A stretch of DNA of 64,000 nt from Bog-159 sp963756605 (GTDB lineage Bacteria > Acidobacteriota > Terriglobia > Bryobacterales > Bryobacteraceae): the NCBI GenBank assembly GCA_963756605.1, contig CAVWOT010000021.1:1-64000 (forward strand), given 5' to 3'. The stretch's first letter is position 1. Each line of letters opens with the position of its first letter. This document shows, piece by piece, positions 39,310 to 49,467 of this stretch. The notes below the pieces were generated by a model. It made no database searches and was not told where the DNA came from. It saw only the letters and a list, made by a program, of their open reading frames with translations. The position numbers were made by a program, and so were the translations under genes.

Positions 39310-40776
39310 ATGTCCATGCCCGCACAATCCGCCGACCGTCCGATGCCGGCGCCCTTCTCCGGGTACGCGATCGACGCCGCTTATGACGAGATGTTCCGCG
39401 CCGGGGGCCGTCCCCGGCCGCATTATAAACATCTCTATGCGCAACTGCTGAATCTTCCATCCGAAGAATTGCTCCGCAGCAAGAAGGAAGCCGATCTGTC
39501 GTTTTTCAACCAGGGCATCACCTTCACGGTCTACGGCCGCACCGCAGGCACCGAGCAGATCTTTCCGCATGATCTGGTTCCGCGCATCATCTCCAGTTCG
39601 GAATGGGCTACCATTGAGCGCGGTCTCACGCAGCGCATCACGGCTCTGAACCTTTTCCTCGCCGACGTTTATCACGAGCGCCGGATCGTGAAGGACCGGA
39701 TAATTCCGGGCGAAATCATCTACACCTGCAAACACTTCCGCAGGCAAATGCAGGGAGTCAGAGTACCGCACGACGTGTATGTCAGCGTGGTCGGAACTGA
39801 CCTCATTCGACTGCCGGACGGCCGTTTCGTGGTCCTGGAAGATAATCTGCGGGTTCCCAGCGGCGTCTCGTATATGCTCACCAGCCGCAAGGTGATGAAG
39901 CAGATCTTCCCGACGCTCTTTCGAAAATGCGGCGTGCGTCCCATCGAGCAATATAGCCAGGCCCTGTTGTCCACCCTTCGCTCGCTGGCCCCCGAGGGCC
40001 GCTCGACTATCGTTTTACTTACACCGGGCATCTACAACTCCGCCTACTTCGAGCATGCATTCCTGGCCAAGCAAATGGGAATCGAACTGGTGGAGGGCCG
40101 CGACCTGGTAGTGCACGACAACAAAGTCTACATGCGGACAACTTCCGGCCTGCAGCGCGTGGATGTCATATACCGCCGGGTGGATGACGACTTTGTCGAT
40201 CCCCTAGCCTTCCGCCCCGACTCTGCCCTGGGGGTCGCGGGACTTTTCAACGCCTACCGCGCAGGAAACGTGGTGCTCGCCAATGCCCTCGGTACGGGGG
40301 TGGCCGACGACAAAGGCATCTATTCCTACGTTCCGAAAATCATCCGCTACTATCTCGGCGAGGATCCTATTGTCGAAAACGTCGAGACTTTCATGATGAC
40401 GGACCCCGCTCAACGCGCGCACGTCTGCGGAAACCTGGACAAATACGTCGTAAAGGCAGTGGGTGAATCCGGGGGTTACGGGATGCTGATCGGTCCCCAC
40501 AGCAGCCGCTCGCAACAAGCGGAATTCCGCGATCGCATCATGGCGGATCCCAGAAACTATATCGCGCAGCCCACCCTCACGCTGTCCACCGCTCCCTGTT
40601 TCATGAATGGCCGCATTGAGCCGCGGCACGTCGATCTCCGGCCTTATGTTCTGTTGGGAGAGAAAGTAACAATCGTGCCTGGAGGGTTGACGCGGGTGGC
40701 TCTGCGCAAGGGTTCTCTGGTGGTCAACTCATCGCAGGGCGGAGGGTCGAAGGACACATGGGTATTACAGAATTGA
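39310..40776 (+). CDS. Circularly permuted ATP-grasp protein (DUF404/DUF407)
   Basis: About 488 residues. It begins AIDAAYDEMF, followed by SFFNQGITFTVYGRTAGTEQIFPHDLVPRII, the typical N-terminus of COG2308. Later motifs include VLEDNLRVPSGVSYMLTSR, DVIYRRVDDDFVDPLAFRPDS, YVVKAVGESGGYGMLIGP (nucleotide binding) and PGGLTRVALRKGSLVVNSSQGGGSKDTWVL. The family is predicted to form amide bonds using ATP. The start is uncertain between TTG 39301, ATG 39310 and ATG 39316. First gene of an operon with alpha-E and transglutaminase genes. Confidence 0.94.
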   Translation: MSMPAQSADRPMPAPFSGYAIDAAYDEMFRAGGRPRPHYKHLYAQLLNLPSEELLRSKKEADLSFFNQGITFTVYGRTAGTEQIFPHDLVPRIISSSEWATIERGLTQRITALNLFLADVYHERRIVKDRIIPGEIIYTCKHFRRQMQGVRVPHDVYVSVVGTDLIRLPDGRFVVLEDNLRVPSGVSYMLTSRKVMKQIFPTLFRKCGVRPIEQYSQALLSTLRSLAPEGRSTIVLLTPGIYNSAYFEHAFLAKQMGIELVEGRDLVVHDNKVYMRTTSGLQRVDVIYRRVDDDFVDPLAFRPDSALGVAGLFNAYRAGNVVLANALGTGVADDKGIYSYVPKIIRYYLGEDPIVENVETFMMTDPAQRAHVCGNLDKYVVKAVGESGGYGMLIGPHSSRSQQAEFRDRIMADPRNYIAQPTLTLSTAPCFMNGRIEPRHVDLRPYVLLGEKVTIVPGGLTRVALRKGSLVVNSSQGGGSKDTWVLQN

Positions 40777-40792
40777 ACGCCGGGGTGCTCCG

Positions 40793-41725
40793 ATGCTTTC
40801 GCGCGTAGCCGATAGTCTGTACTGGATGAGCCGCTATTTCGAGCGCGCCGATCACTGCGCGCGCGTGCTCGAAGCGAACTATAACCTCATGCTGAATCCT
40901 TCGAAAGTTTCCGCCGAGGAGAGATGGCACCGCATCATGGCGTCTCTGGGCATCGCCACTGTCGGCGGCATCGATCCGCAAATGGCCATGATCCAGCTCA
41001 CCGGCGACCCCGAACACGAGTCTTCTATCGCTTCCTGCATCGCGACGAGCCGCGAGAATGCCGGCCAGGTTCGCGAACAGATCAGTTCGGAGATGTGGGA
41101 GCGCTTGAACCGTTTGTATCATCAGGTGACTAAGACCGATGCCCTTGTGGAGACGGATTCCGATCCGCTGCGGCTGGTGGCCGCCGTGCGCGAAGGCGCC
41201 TACCAATTTCAAGGTGTGACGGCCGCCACCATGAATCACGGCGAAGGCTGGCAGTTCATTCAGTTAGGCAAGTACATGGAGCGCTCCTGTGCACTGCCGG
41301 TATTGCTGGATGCCTATTTCTCGACGGCCGGGCAAGCAGACGACCTGGACTGGGTAGGCCTGCTGGCAAGCTGCGCCGCTTTTGAGTCGTACTGCAAGGT
41401 GTACACGGCCGATCTGAAGCCGGACTGCATGGCCGAATTTCTGCTCTTGAATCCCGAGTTCCCGTATTCGGTGCGGTATGCGGTCGAGCGCATGAGCGCC
41501 GCCATCGGCGCCATCTCCGGGACATCTTTCAAACACGCGACGGCGCGGATAGAACGCATCGCCGGACGGCTGCGCGCTTTTCTGGCCTACGCTCAAATCG
41601 CCGATGTTATGGCGGGCGGGCTGCACCGCTACCTCGACAGTGTCATTGAGCAATGCAAGAGCCTGCATGCGGCGGTGCACGAAGTGTATATCGATTATCC
41701 GATCCAGTCGGCCCTGGAGGCTTGA
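40793..41725 (+). CDS. Alpha-E domain protein (DUF403)
   Basis: 310 residues, all-helical, opening MLSRVADSLYWMSRYFERADHCARVLEANYNLM, the alpha-E signature (COG2307). Further helices include SSEMWERLNRLYHQV and GEGWQFIQLGKYMERSCALPVLLD. The function is unproven; it always accompanies the permuted ATP-grasp protein. It begins 17 bases after the ATP-grasp stop, and its stop TGA overlaps the next ATG (TGATG), so translation is coupled. Confidence 0.94.
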   Translation: MLSRVADSLYWMSRYFERADHCARVLEANYNLMLNPSKVSAEERWHRIMASLGIATVGGIDPQMAMIQLTGDPEHESSIASCIATSRENAGQVREQISSEMWERLNRLYHQVTKTDALVETDSDPLRLVAAVREGAYQFQGVTAATMNHGEGWQFIQLGKYMERSCALPVLLDAYFSTAGQADDLDWVGLLASCAAFESYCKVYTADLKPDCMAEFLLLNPEFPYSVRYAVERMSAAIGAISGTSFKHATARIERIAGRLRAFLAYAQIADVMAGGLHRYLDSVIEQCKSLHAAVHEVYIDYPIQSALEA

Positions 41726-42693
41726 TGTTTTACGCGATCCGGCATTTCACTCGTTATCGCTACAGCCGTCCCGTTTGGCAGAGCGTAATGCAACTGCGCA
41801 TGCAACCGCGCAGCGAGCACACACAGCGCTGCTTCACCTTTCAATTGGCCATCAGCCCACAGGTCAGAGTTTTCTCATATCAGGACCACATTGGCAATAT
41901 TGTTCACCATTTCGACGTTCCGGGGCAGCACCGGCAACTCACGATTATCGCCGACGCTTTGGTCGATGTGGAAACGCCGGCTCCCCTCCCGGAGTCGCTG
42001 GGTCCCGATGCGTGGAACGAAATCGACGCCTTGATCGAGCGTGACGATTACTGGGACATGCTGCTGCCCAGCCGTTACGCGCGCACATCGCCCGAACTCC
42101 TAGCGTTGGCGGAGGAGTTGGAGGTGGATCGGCGCGACGGCCGGCAACCCCTGGAACTGCTGACCACGTTGAACCGCAAGCTTTACCATCACTTTTCTTA
42201 CGTGAAGCGCAGCACCGAGGTCGATACGGCCATCGAAGATGCCATCCGGTCACGGCAGGGTGTTTGTCAGGATTTTGCGCACATTATGATCTCGATGGTA
42301 CGGAACCTACGAATTCCTTGCCGTTATGTGAGCGGCTACCTGCATCGCGATCCCGATCATGCCGATCGCTCCGACGAGGGCGCCACGCACGCCTGGGTCG
42401 AAGCGCTTCTGCCGGGTATTGGCTGGGTGGGCTTCGATCCGACCAACAACCTGATTGTTGGAGGCAGACACATTCGCACCGCCATTGGACGCGATTACGC
42501 GGATGTATCCCCGAGTGTCGGCACCATGAAAGGATCCGCGGACACCGAACTGCAGGTGCGCGTCCGGGTGATCCCTTCCGATGCCGTGCTGCCTCCCGAC
42601 CAAGAGTTTGCCGCGGACGAAGAGTGGTCCCGATTTCTGCAAAGCGATCTGCAAGCTGAAAAATTACACGCGCAGCAACAGCAGCAGCAGTAA
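41725..42693 (+). CDS. Transglutaminase-family protein
   Basis: 322 residues. The N-terminal domain (MFYAIRHFTRYRYSRPVWQSVMQLRMQPRS) precedes a transglutaminase core with a complete triad: Cys181 (RQGVCQDFAHIMISMVRNLRIPCRYVSGYL), His222 (GATHAWVEALLPG) and Asp238 (WVGFDPTNN). The C-terminus ends in a run of glutamines encoded by a CAR repeat. No signal peptide. Its ATG overlaps the alpha-E stop. It probably acts on the product of the ATP-grasp enzymes as an amide hydrolase or transferase. Confidence 0.94.
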   Translation: MFYAIRHFTRYRYSRPVWQSVMQLRMQPRSEHTQRCFTFQLAISPQVRVFSYQDHIGNIVHHFDVPGQHRQLTIIADALVDVETPAPLPESLGPDAWNEIDALIERDDYWDMLLPSRYARTSPELLALAEELEVDRRDGRQPLELLTTLNRKLYHHFSYVKRSTEVDTAIEDAIRSRQGVCQDFAHIMISMVRNLRIPCRYVSGYLHRDPDHADRSDEGATHAWVEALLPGIGWVGFDPTNNLIVGGRHIRTAIGRDYADVSPSVGTMKGSADTELQVRVRVIPSDAVLPPDQEFAADEEWSRFLQSDLQAEKLHAQQQQQQ

Positions 42694-42716
42694 CCAGCAG
42701 GCATCGCCCAGATCAC

Positions 42717-45700
42717 ATGGCCATTCACGTCGCGCTTCACCATCGGACCCGCTACCAGTACGACCGGCGTATATCTCTCGGACCTCAAATCGTCAGGCTG
42801 CGTCCCGCCCCGCACTGCCGCACGCCCATCCTGGCATATTCGTTGCGTGTTCTCCCCAAGAACCACTTTATTAACTGGCAGCAGGACCCTCAAAGCAACT
42901 ATCTGGCGCGGTTGGTCTTCCCGGAGCCCACCACGGAGATGTCCGTGGAAGTCGATCTGGTGGCTGAAATGGCGGTATACAATCCGTTCGACTTCTTCCT
43001 GGAGCCTTACGCGGAGCAATACCCGTTTTTGTACGACGCTTCGGCCGCTCGCGAGCTGCGCCCATTTCTCGAGATCGAACCGGCCGGGCCGCTGCTTTCT
43101 GCATTTCTCGAAAGGGCGCCGCGGGGTGGCGCCCGCACCATGGACTTTCTGGTCGGCCTCAATCAAATGGTGCAGAACCAAATCGGATACGTCATCCGCA
43201 TGGAGCCTGGCATTCAGACGTGCGAGCAAACTCTTGGATTGCGATCTGGGTCCTGCCGGGATTCCGCATGGCTCCTGGTGCAGCTCATGCGCCATCTGGG
43301 GCTCGCGGCGCGCTTCGTTTCCGGCTATCTGATTCAACTTGTCGCGGACGTCAAGCCGCTCGAAGGCCCCTCCGGTCCCACCGCCGATTTTACGGACCTG
43401 CACGCGTGGACCGAAGTCTACCTTCCCGGCGCCGGCTGGGTGGGGTTCGATCCCACATCCGGGCTGCTGGCGGGAGAGGGGCATATTCCACTGGCCTGCA
43501 CGCCGGACGCCTCGAGCGCCGCGCCCATCTCCGGCCTGCTGGATCCCTGCAACACCGAGTTCAGTCACGAGATGACGGTCGCGCGAATCTACGAATCGCC
43601 GCGCGTCACCAAGCCCTACACAGCTCAACAGTGGCAAGCCATCGAACGGCTCGGCCATCAGGTGGATGCCGATCTGCGCGAGGGCGACGTGCGGCTCACC
43701 ATGGGTGGCGAGCCGACTTTCGTTTCTCTAGACGACGCCGACAGCCCGGAATGGACCACCGCCGCGTTAGGTCCCATGAAGCGCCAGCGCGCCATTGAAC
43801 TGCTGGGCAGGCTTCGCCAACATTTTGCGCACGGTGGATTGCTGCATTTCGGACAGGGAAAGTGGTACCCCGGCGAGCCGCTGCCGCGCTGGGCATTCGG
43901 TTGCCACTGGCGGAAGGACGGCGTGCCCATTTGGGAAGATGTCAGCCTGATCGCGAAGGACAGTAAAGATTACCATTGCACGGCGGAGCACGCGCGGCAG
44001 TTTCTGGAAGCCCTCACACGCCGTCTGCAGGTAAGCGCGGCTTTTACCATCGCGGCCTACGAGGACGTCTTCTATTACCTGTGGAAAGAACGCAAGCTGC
44101 CGGTCAACGTCGATCCGCTCGATTCCAAGCTTGCGGATCCGATCGAACGTGCCCGGGTGGCACGCATATTCGAACACGGTCTGGATCAACCCCTCGGCTA
44201 CGTTCTTCCCTTGCGCCGGATTCCAACACGTACCGGCACGCCGCGATGGACCACCCAGCCCTGGTTTCTGGCCGCGGAGCGCATGTTCCTGATCCCTGGC
44301 GATTCGTCTATGGGATACCGTTTGCCGCTCGAATCGCTGCCGTGGACCAAACCGGAAGACGTGATCTATTCCTACGAACCGGATCCCTTCGAAAAACGTG
44401 CGCGCCTGCCAGTGAAGCCGGAGCGCCGGCACGACCTGTTCAACGAACCCCCAGGCCCAGATGAACCCGTACCCGACGCCGATAAGGCCGCACCGCCTAA
44501 GAAGGGCGAATCCGCGCCCTGGATCTCACGTCCCGCCCTCTGCGTGGAGCCGCGACAGGGCAAACTCTTCGTCTTCATGCCGCCGGTCGAGTATCTGGCC
44601 GACTATCTGGATCTGGTGGCCGCCATCGAAGATACCGCGGCTTACCTGAAAATGCCCGTCATGCTGGAAGGTTACGCGCCTCCCTCCGATCCGCGCATCG
44701 CGGTGCTGAAAGTGACCCCCGATCCCGGAGTCATCGAAGTCAACATCCAACCCGCGGCATCCTGGGACGAACTGACCGCCAATACCACCGCGCTCTACGA
44801 ACTCGCGCGCCAGAGCCGTTTGGGCACCGAGAAGTTCATGTTGGACGGACAACACACCGGCACGGGCGGCGGCAACCACGTGGTGATCGGCGGCCCTACT
44901 CCGGAAGACAGTCCCTTCCTGCGGCGCCCCGATTTGTTGCGCAGCCTGGTCGGTTACTGGCACAATCACCCTTCTCTGTCGTATCTCCTGTCCGGATTGT
45001 TTATCGGTCCCACCAGCCAACACCCCCGTGTGGACGAGGCGCGTACCGATTCCATCTACGAGCTGGAGATTGCCTTCGACCAGATCCCCGACAAAGACTC
45101 TCCCCCGAGTCCTATGTGGCTGGCTGATCGCGTCTTCCGGCACCTGCTGACCGATTTGGCAGGCAACACGCACCGCGCCGAGTTCTGCATCGACAAGCTC
45201 TACTCGCCCGATGCCAGCGGATCGCGGCTCGGCCTGGTCGAGCTGCGCGCATTCGAAATGCCGCCGCACGCGCAAATGAGCCTTACGCAACAACTGCTGG
45301 TGCGCGCGCTTACAGCGCATTTCTGGGAAACCCCTTACCGCCGCAAGCTCACGTGGTGGGGGACCACTTTGCACGACCGCTTTATGCTGCCGCATTATGT
45401 GCAACGCGACTGGGACGAGGTGATGGCGGACCTGCGCGAAGCCGGATATGATTTCCAGACCGAATGGTTTGCTCCGCACTTCGAGTTTCGATTTCCGCAG
45501 ATTGGCTCGCTGACCACCCGCGGCATTCGGCTGGAACTGCGGCGGGCCCTGGAGCCGTGGCACGTGCTGGGTGAAGAAACCTCCGGCGCCGCCACGGTCC
45601 GCAATGTGGACTCATCCGTCGAGCGGCTGCAGGTGAAGGTGTCCGGCATGACCGGCGATCGCTTTGTGGTCGCCTGCAACGGCCGCCGCGTGCCGCTGCA

Positions 45701-46034
45701 GTCCACCGATGAGGCCGGCGAATTCGTGGCTGGAGTGCGTTATCGCGCCTGGCAGCCGCCCTCCTGCCTGCATCCAAACATCCCGGTGCACACACCCCTG
45801 GTCTTCGATATCGTCGACACCTGGTCCGGGCGCTCCGTCGGGGGCTGCACATATTATGTGGCGCATCCGGGCGGGCGCGCCAACGAGCAGTTCCCGGTCA
45901 ACGCGCAGGAGGCGGAGAGCCGCCGTCTGGCCCGTTTTAGAGATACGGGCCACACTCCGGGTATGATGGTGGTGCCGCCGGAGGAGCGTAATCCGGAGTT
46001 CCCGCTGACGTTGGATTTGCGGCGCAAGGGTTAA
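42717..46034 (+). CDS. Transglutaminase-DUF2126 large protein
   Basis: 1105 residues. Residues 1-~280 are a transglutaminase module with Cys180 (RSGSCRDSAWLLVQL), His229 (DLHAWTEVYL) and Asp245 (GFDPTSG). The remainder is DUF2126 (COG4196): LTMGGEPTFVSLDDADSPEW, HFGQGKWYPGEPLPRWAFGCHWRKDG, QHTGTGGGNHVVIGGPTPEDSPFLRRPDLLRS and YRAWQPPSCLHPNIPVHTPLVFDIVDTW. DUF2126 includes a glutamine-synthetase/GCS2-like ligase region according to published domain analyses; I infer ligase activity only by family. Intact, 23 bases after the previous gene. Confidence 0.94.
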   Translation: MAIHVALHHRTRYQYDRRISLGPQIVRLRPAPHCRTPILAYSLRVLPKNHFINWQQDPQSNYLARLVFPEPTTEMSVEVDLVAEMAVYNPFDFFLEPYAEQYPFLYDASAARELRPFLEIEPAGPLLSAFLERAPRGGARTMDFLVGLNQMVQNQIGYVIRMEPGIQTCEQTLGLRSGSCRDSAWLLVQLMRHLGLAARFVSGYLIQLVADVKPLEGPSGPTADFTDLHAWTEVYLPGAGWVGFDPTSGLLAGEGHIPLACTPDASSAAPISGLLDPCNTEFSHEMTVARIYESPRVTKPYTAQQWQAIERLGHQVDADLREGDVRLTMGGEPTFVSLDDADSPEWTTAALGPMKRQRAIELLGRLRQHFAHGGLLHFGQGKWYPGEPLPRWAFGCHWRKDGVPIWEDVSLIAKDSKDYHCTAEHARQFLEALTRRLQVSAAFTIAAYEDVFYYLWKERKLPVNVDPLDSKLADPIERARVARIFEHGLDQPLGYVLPLRRIPTRTGTPRWTTQPWFLAAERMFLIPGDSSMGYRLPLESLPWTKPEDVIYSYEPDPFEKRARLPVKPERRHDLFNEPPGPDEPVPDADKAAPPKKGESAPWISRPALCVEPRQGKLFVFMPPVEYLADYLDLVAAIEDTAAYLKMPVMLEGYAPPSDPRIAVLKVTPDPGVIEVNIQPAASWDELTANTTALYELARQSRLGTEKFMLDGQHTGTGGGNHVVIGGPTPEDSPFLRRPDLLRSLVGYWHNHPSLSYLLSGLFIGPTSQHPRVDEARTDSIYELEIAFDQIPDKDSPPSPMWLADRVFRHLLTDLAGNTHRAEFCIDKLYSPDASGSRLGLVELRAFEMPPHAQMSLTQQLLVRALTAHFWETPYRRKLTWWGTTLHDRFMLPHYVQRDWDEVMADLREAGYDFQTEWFAPHFEFRFPQIGSLTTRGIRLELRRALEPWHVLGEETSGAATVRNVDSSVERLQVKVSGMTGDRFVVACNGRRVPLQSTDEAGEFVAGVRYRAWQPPSCLHPNIPVHTPLVFDIVDTWSGRSVGGCTYYVAHPGGRANEQFPVNAQEAESRRLARFRDTGHTPGMMVVPPEERNPEFPLTLDLRRKG

Positions 46035-46042
46035 AGCACCTT

Positions 46043-48583
46043 ATGAGCCTTGCCGGTGAAACACTCGAATCGCCCCTGCTCTGCGCCGATTATCGCCAGG
46101 CGGAAGGCGCTTATGACGAAATGTCTGTCGCACCCGGCGTGCTCCGGCCGCACTGGAATACCTTCATCGGGGCGATGTCCGCGCTGGGTGGCGAAGAACT
46201 GGCTCACCGCTGGAAAATCGCCCGCCAGCGAATTCGCGAAAACGGCGTAACCTATAACGTCTACGGCGATCCGCTGGGAATGGATCGCCCATGGAATCTG
46301 GACTCCATTCCACTTCTGATTCCGCCGGCTGAGTGGCGTCAGATTGAAGCAGGCCTGATACAACGTGCGCGACTCCTGAATTACATCCTGGCCGACCTCT
46401 ACGGCCCGCAACAACTCCTGCGTGGCGGTCTTCTGCCGCCTGCGCTGGTATTCGCCAATCGCGGCTTCTGGCGCGCGTGTCACGGCATGCCCACCGCGGT
46501 GCATCCTTATCTGCACCTGCTCGCCGTGGACTTGGCGCGCTCGCCGGACGGCCAATGGTGGGTGCTCTCGGATCGCACGCAGGCGCCTTCTGGAGCCGGT
46601 TATGCGCTGGAGAACCGCACGGTCCTGGCGGAGACCTTTCCAGACTTGTTTCGCGAGTTCCAGGTGGAACGGCTGGCATCTTTTTTTCGTTCGTTTCGCG
46701 ATAATCTGCTGCGGCTTGCGCCCTCCCGGCGGGACAACCCGCGGGTGGCGCTGCTCACGCCAGGGCCGCTGAACGAGACGTACTTCGAGCACTCTTATCT
46801 GGCCCGCTACCTCGGCTTCACGCTGGTTCAGGGAGCCGACTTAACGGTTCGCGACAGCCGCGTATTCCTGCAAACACTCGACGGTCTCGAACCGGTCGAT
46901 GTCATCCTGCGGCGCGTCGACGACAGTTTCTGCGACCCGATCGAACTGCGCCCCGATTCCTTTCTGGGCGTGGCAGGTCTGGTCGAGGCGGTCCGGGCCG
47001 GCAACGTGGTAGTGGCCAACGCGCTGGGCAGCGGCCTGATCGAATCGCCCGCCTTCATGCCCTTCCTTCCCCAACTCTGCCGGCAATTGCTCGGACAGTC
47101 CATGCAACTCCCTTCCATGGCCACCTGGTGGTGCGGCCAGCCTGGGCCTCTCAGGTACGTGCTCGATAACCTGGATTACCTGGTGATCAAGCCGGCCTTT
47201 CCCGCCCACGGCCTGGAGCCGGTATTCGGTGGGAAGCTTACCGGCGACGAACGGTCGCGTTTGGTAGCGCGGCTGCAGGAACGTCCCTACGCGTTCGCCG
47301 GCCAGGAAATCATGAACCTCTCGACCGTGCCGGTCTGGTTCGAAAACAAGTTGAGTCCCCGCCGAGTGGTTCTGCGTGTCTTTCTCGCTGCATCGGCAGA
47401 CTCGTGGGTGGTCATGCCCGGCGGCCTCGCCCGCATCTCTCCCGCGCTCGACTCGCCTGTGGTCTCCATGCAGCGCGGCGGTGGCAGCAAGGATACCTGG
47501 GTGCTTTCGAACGGACCAGTGGACGTAGTTACTCTGCGCCGTCCACCCGATCAACCGCTCGACCTGAACCGCGGGGAGGGCAGTGATCTGCGCAGCCGCG
47601 CGGCCGACCACCTCTTCTGGTTGGGCCGCTACGCGGAACGGTCGGAGCACCTCGCGCGCGTCTTGCGCTGCATTCTGGTCCGCCTCACTGGTGAATCCGG
47701 CGCGTCCGGCTCGGCGGAATGGGATTCGATAATGACGTTGCACGAGTGCCTGGCGTCGCCTCACTCGCGTCTGTCAGAGGATGATCCCCAAGGCCACCTG
47801 GACCAATGGAGAGACCTCGAGCAGGAAATCCTTTCTCTGATTTTTGAAGAGCAGCGCAGCGATAGCCTGAGCGCGAACCTGAGTCGCGCCGCGCGGGCGG
47901 CCGCGCACGTCCGCGACAGGCTTTCGAGCGACATGCTCCGCGTGGTGAACCAGTTCGGCGCGGCACACAGTTCACCCTGGGGCTATGCCTCCAGCGGCGA
48001 GGCGCTAGCCGCACTGAATCGCTCGATCGGAATCCTGGCCGCCATGCGCGGCATCGAGATGGAAAACATCACCCGCGGCCCCGGCTGGCATTTTCTCAGT
48101 CTGGGAAGACGTATCGAGCGATGCATTCAACTGGTGGACCTCTTTCGCGCTATCGTCGTGCCTCTAAACTCCCGGACATGGCCCACGCTCGAAATGTTGC
48201 TGGAGGTCGCCGACAGTTCCATGACCTACCGGTCGCGCTACTTTACGGTGCTGCAGGCCGCGCCCGTGCTGGATCTGGTGATGTGCGATGACGCCAACCC
48301 GCGCTCGCTGGCGTTCCAGCTGCAGGATCTGCTGGAGCATTGCCGGTGGTTATCCGCCCGGCCTTTGGGGGCCGGATGGCCGGTTGCGAAACAGCGGAGC
48401 CTGGAAGAAGCGGCCGCGAATTTGTTTCGCGCCGACGTCCGCGTGCTCTGCCAGCCCGGCGAAGGCAGCTTCCGCGAGCCGTTGTACACCCTGCTCGGCG
48501 AATTGGGAGCGGCCCTACCGGCTTTATCGGATGCTATCACCAATATCTATTTCAGTCACGCCGAATTGGAGCGAACCGCGTGA
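46043..48583 (+). CDS. ATP-grasp / alpha-E fusion protein
   Basis: 846 residues. Residues 1-~490 repeat the permuted ATP-grasp (AYDEMSVAPGVLRPHWNTF, NGVTYNVYGDPLGMDRPWNLD, VLSDRTQAPSGAGYALENR, VILRRVDDSFCDPIELRPDS, MQRGGGSKDTWVLSNG). Residues ~510-846 repeat alpha-E (LRSRAADHLFWLGRYAERSEHLARVLRCI). The locus thus carries both split and fused versions of this pair. The gene follows the DUF2126 gene by 8 bases, and its TGA overlaps the GTG of the next gene. Confidence 0.94.
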   Translation: MSLAGETLESPLLCADYRQAEGAYDEMSVAPGVLRPHWNTFIGAMSALGGEELAHRWKIARQRIRENGVTYNVYGDPLGMDRPWNLDSIPLLIPPAEWRQIEAGLIQRARLLNYILADLYGPQQLLRGGLLPPALVFANRGFWRACHGMPTAVHPYLHLLAVDLARSPDGQWWVLSDRTQAPSGAGYALENRTVLAETFPDLFREFQVERLASFFRSFRDNLLRLAPSRRDNPRVALLTPGPLNETYFEHSYLARYLGFTLVQGADLTVRDSRVFLQTLDGLEPVDVILRRVDDSFCDPIELRPDSFLGVAGLVEAVRAGNVVVANALGSGLIESPAFMPFLPQLCRQLLGQSMQLPSMATWWCGQPGPLRYVLDNLDYLVIKPAFPAHGLEPVFGGKLTGDERSRLVARLQERPYAFAGQEIMNLSTVPVWFENKLSPRRVVLRVFLAASADSWVVMPGGLARISPALDSPVVSMQRGGGSKDTWVLSNGPVDVVTLRRPPDQPLDLNRGEGSDLRSRAADHLFWLGRYAERSEHLARVLRCILVRLTGESGASGSAEWDSIMTLHECLASPHSRLSEDDPQGHLDQWRDLEQEILSLIFEEQRSDSLSANLSRAARAAAHVRDRLSSDMLRVVNQFGAAHSSPWGYASSGEALAALNRSIGILAAMRGIEMENITRGPGWHFLSLGRRIERCIQLVDLFRAIVVPLNSRTWPTLEMLLEVADSSMTYRSRYFTVLQAAPVLDLVMCDDANPRSLAFQLQDLLEHCRWLSARPLGAGWPVAKQRSLEEAAANLFRADVRVLCQPGEGSFREPLYTLLGELGAALPALSDAITNIYFSHAELERTA

Positions 48584-49467
48584 CCTATCGCGTGCGCCAT
48601 AGAACCACGTATGACTACGAGGATCCGGTCTCCGTATCGCATCACATCGTACGCCTGACTCCGCGCAGTCTTCAGAAACAAACATGCCGGGAGACCCGCT
48701 TGACGATCCTGCCCGCGCCGACGGCCACCCCCACCCACGCCGACTACTTCGGTAACACCCTGACCACCTTCACGCTGCACGAACCGCACGATTGCCTGGT
48801 GGTGGAGGCCGACAGTACCTTGGAAGTGACTGCCATAGAACCACCGGACTTTTCCGCAACTCCTCCCTGGGAGACCGTTCCGAACGCGCTGGCCGGCGAG
48901 CCCAGCGACGAAATCCTAGACGCCTGGCAGTTCGTTTTCGACACCCCCCGCGTGGGGTCCAGTCCGGCGTTGGCCGAATATGCGCGTCAGTCGTTTCCTG
49001 AACGACGTCCCCTGCTGGCGGCGGTACTCGACCTCACGCGCAGAATCCACCAGGATTTCCGCTTTGACAAGAAGGCCACCGAGGTCGCGACCCCGGTACA
49101 GACGTTTTTCGAAAAGCGCCGTGGCGTTTGCCAGGACTTCGCGCACCTGCAGATCGGGTGCCTGCGTTCCCTCGGCCTGCCGGCACGTTACGTCAGCGGC
49201 TATTTGCGCACCATGCCGCCACCAGGCCGCCCACGTTTGATAGGCGCGGATGCCTCGCATGCATGGTGCTCGGCGTGGTGCCCTGGGACCGGATGGGTGG
49301 ACTTCGATCCGACTAACAATTGCGTAACATCCGACGGTCATATCACTGTGGCATGGGGCCGCGATTACAGCGACGTTAGTCCTATCTATGGTGTCTTGCT
49401 CGGCGGCGCCAGGCATGCATTGCGCGTGGCGGTCGATGTGATGCCGCTTTCGGAAACTACGAGTTAG
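48580..49467 (+). CDS. Transglutaminase-family protein
   Basis: 295 residues from a GTG start overlapping the previous stop (GTGA): MTYRVRHRTTYDYEDPVSVSHHIVRLTPRS. The core triad is Cys184 (RRGVCQDFAHLQIGCLRSLGLPARYVSGYL), His227 (ADASHAWCSAWCPGTGW) and Asp243 (DFDPTNN). Last gene of the operon; its 3' end overlaps the convergent Anbu gene by 11 bp. Confidence 0.94.
   Translation: MTYRVRHRTTYDYEDPVSVSHHIVRLTPRSLQKQTCRETRLTILPAPTATPTHADYFGNTLTTFTLHEPHDCLVVEADSTLEVTAIEPPDFSATPPWETVPNALAGEPSDEILDAWQFVFDTPRVGSSPALAEYARQSFPERRPLLAAVLDLTRRIHQDFRFDKKATEVATPVQTFFEKRRGVCQDFAHLQIGCLRSLGLPARYVSGYLRTMPPPGRPRLIGADASHAWCSAWCPGTGWVDFDPTNNCVTSDGHITVAWGRDYSDVSPIYGVLLGGARHALRVAVDVMPLSETTS

Noticed and set aside
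42495..43658. 387-codon minus-strand open frame
   Set aside because: Covers the ends of two transglutaminase genes in antisense; no homology signal.
44526..45563. 345-codon minus-strand open frame
   Set aside because: Antisense to the DUF2126 protein; a codon-bias shadow.
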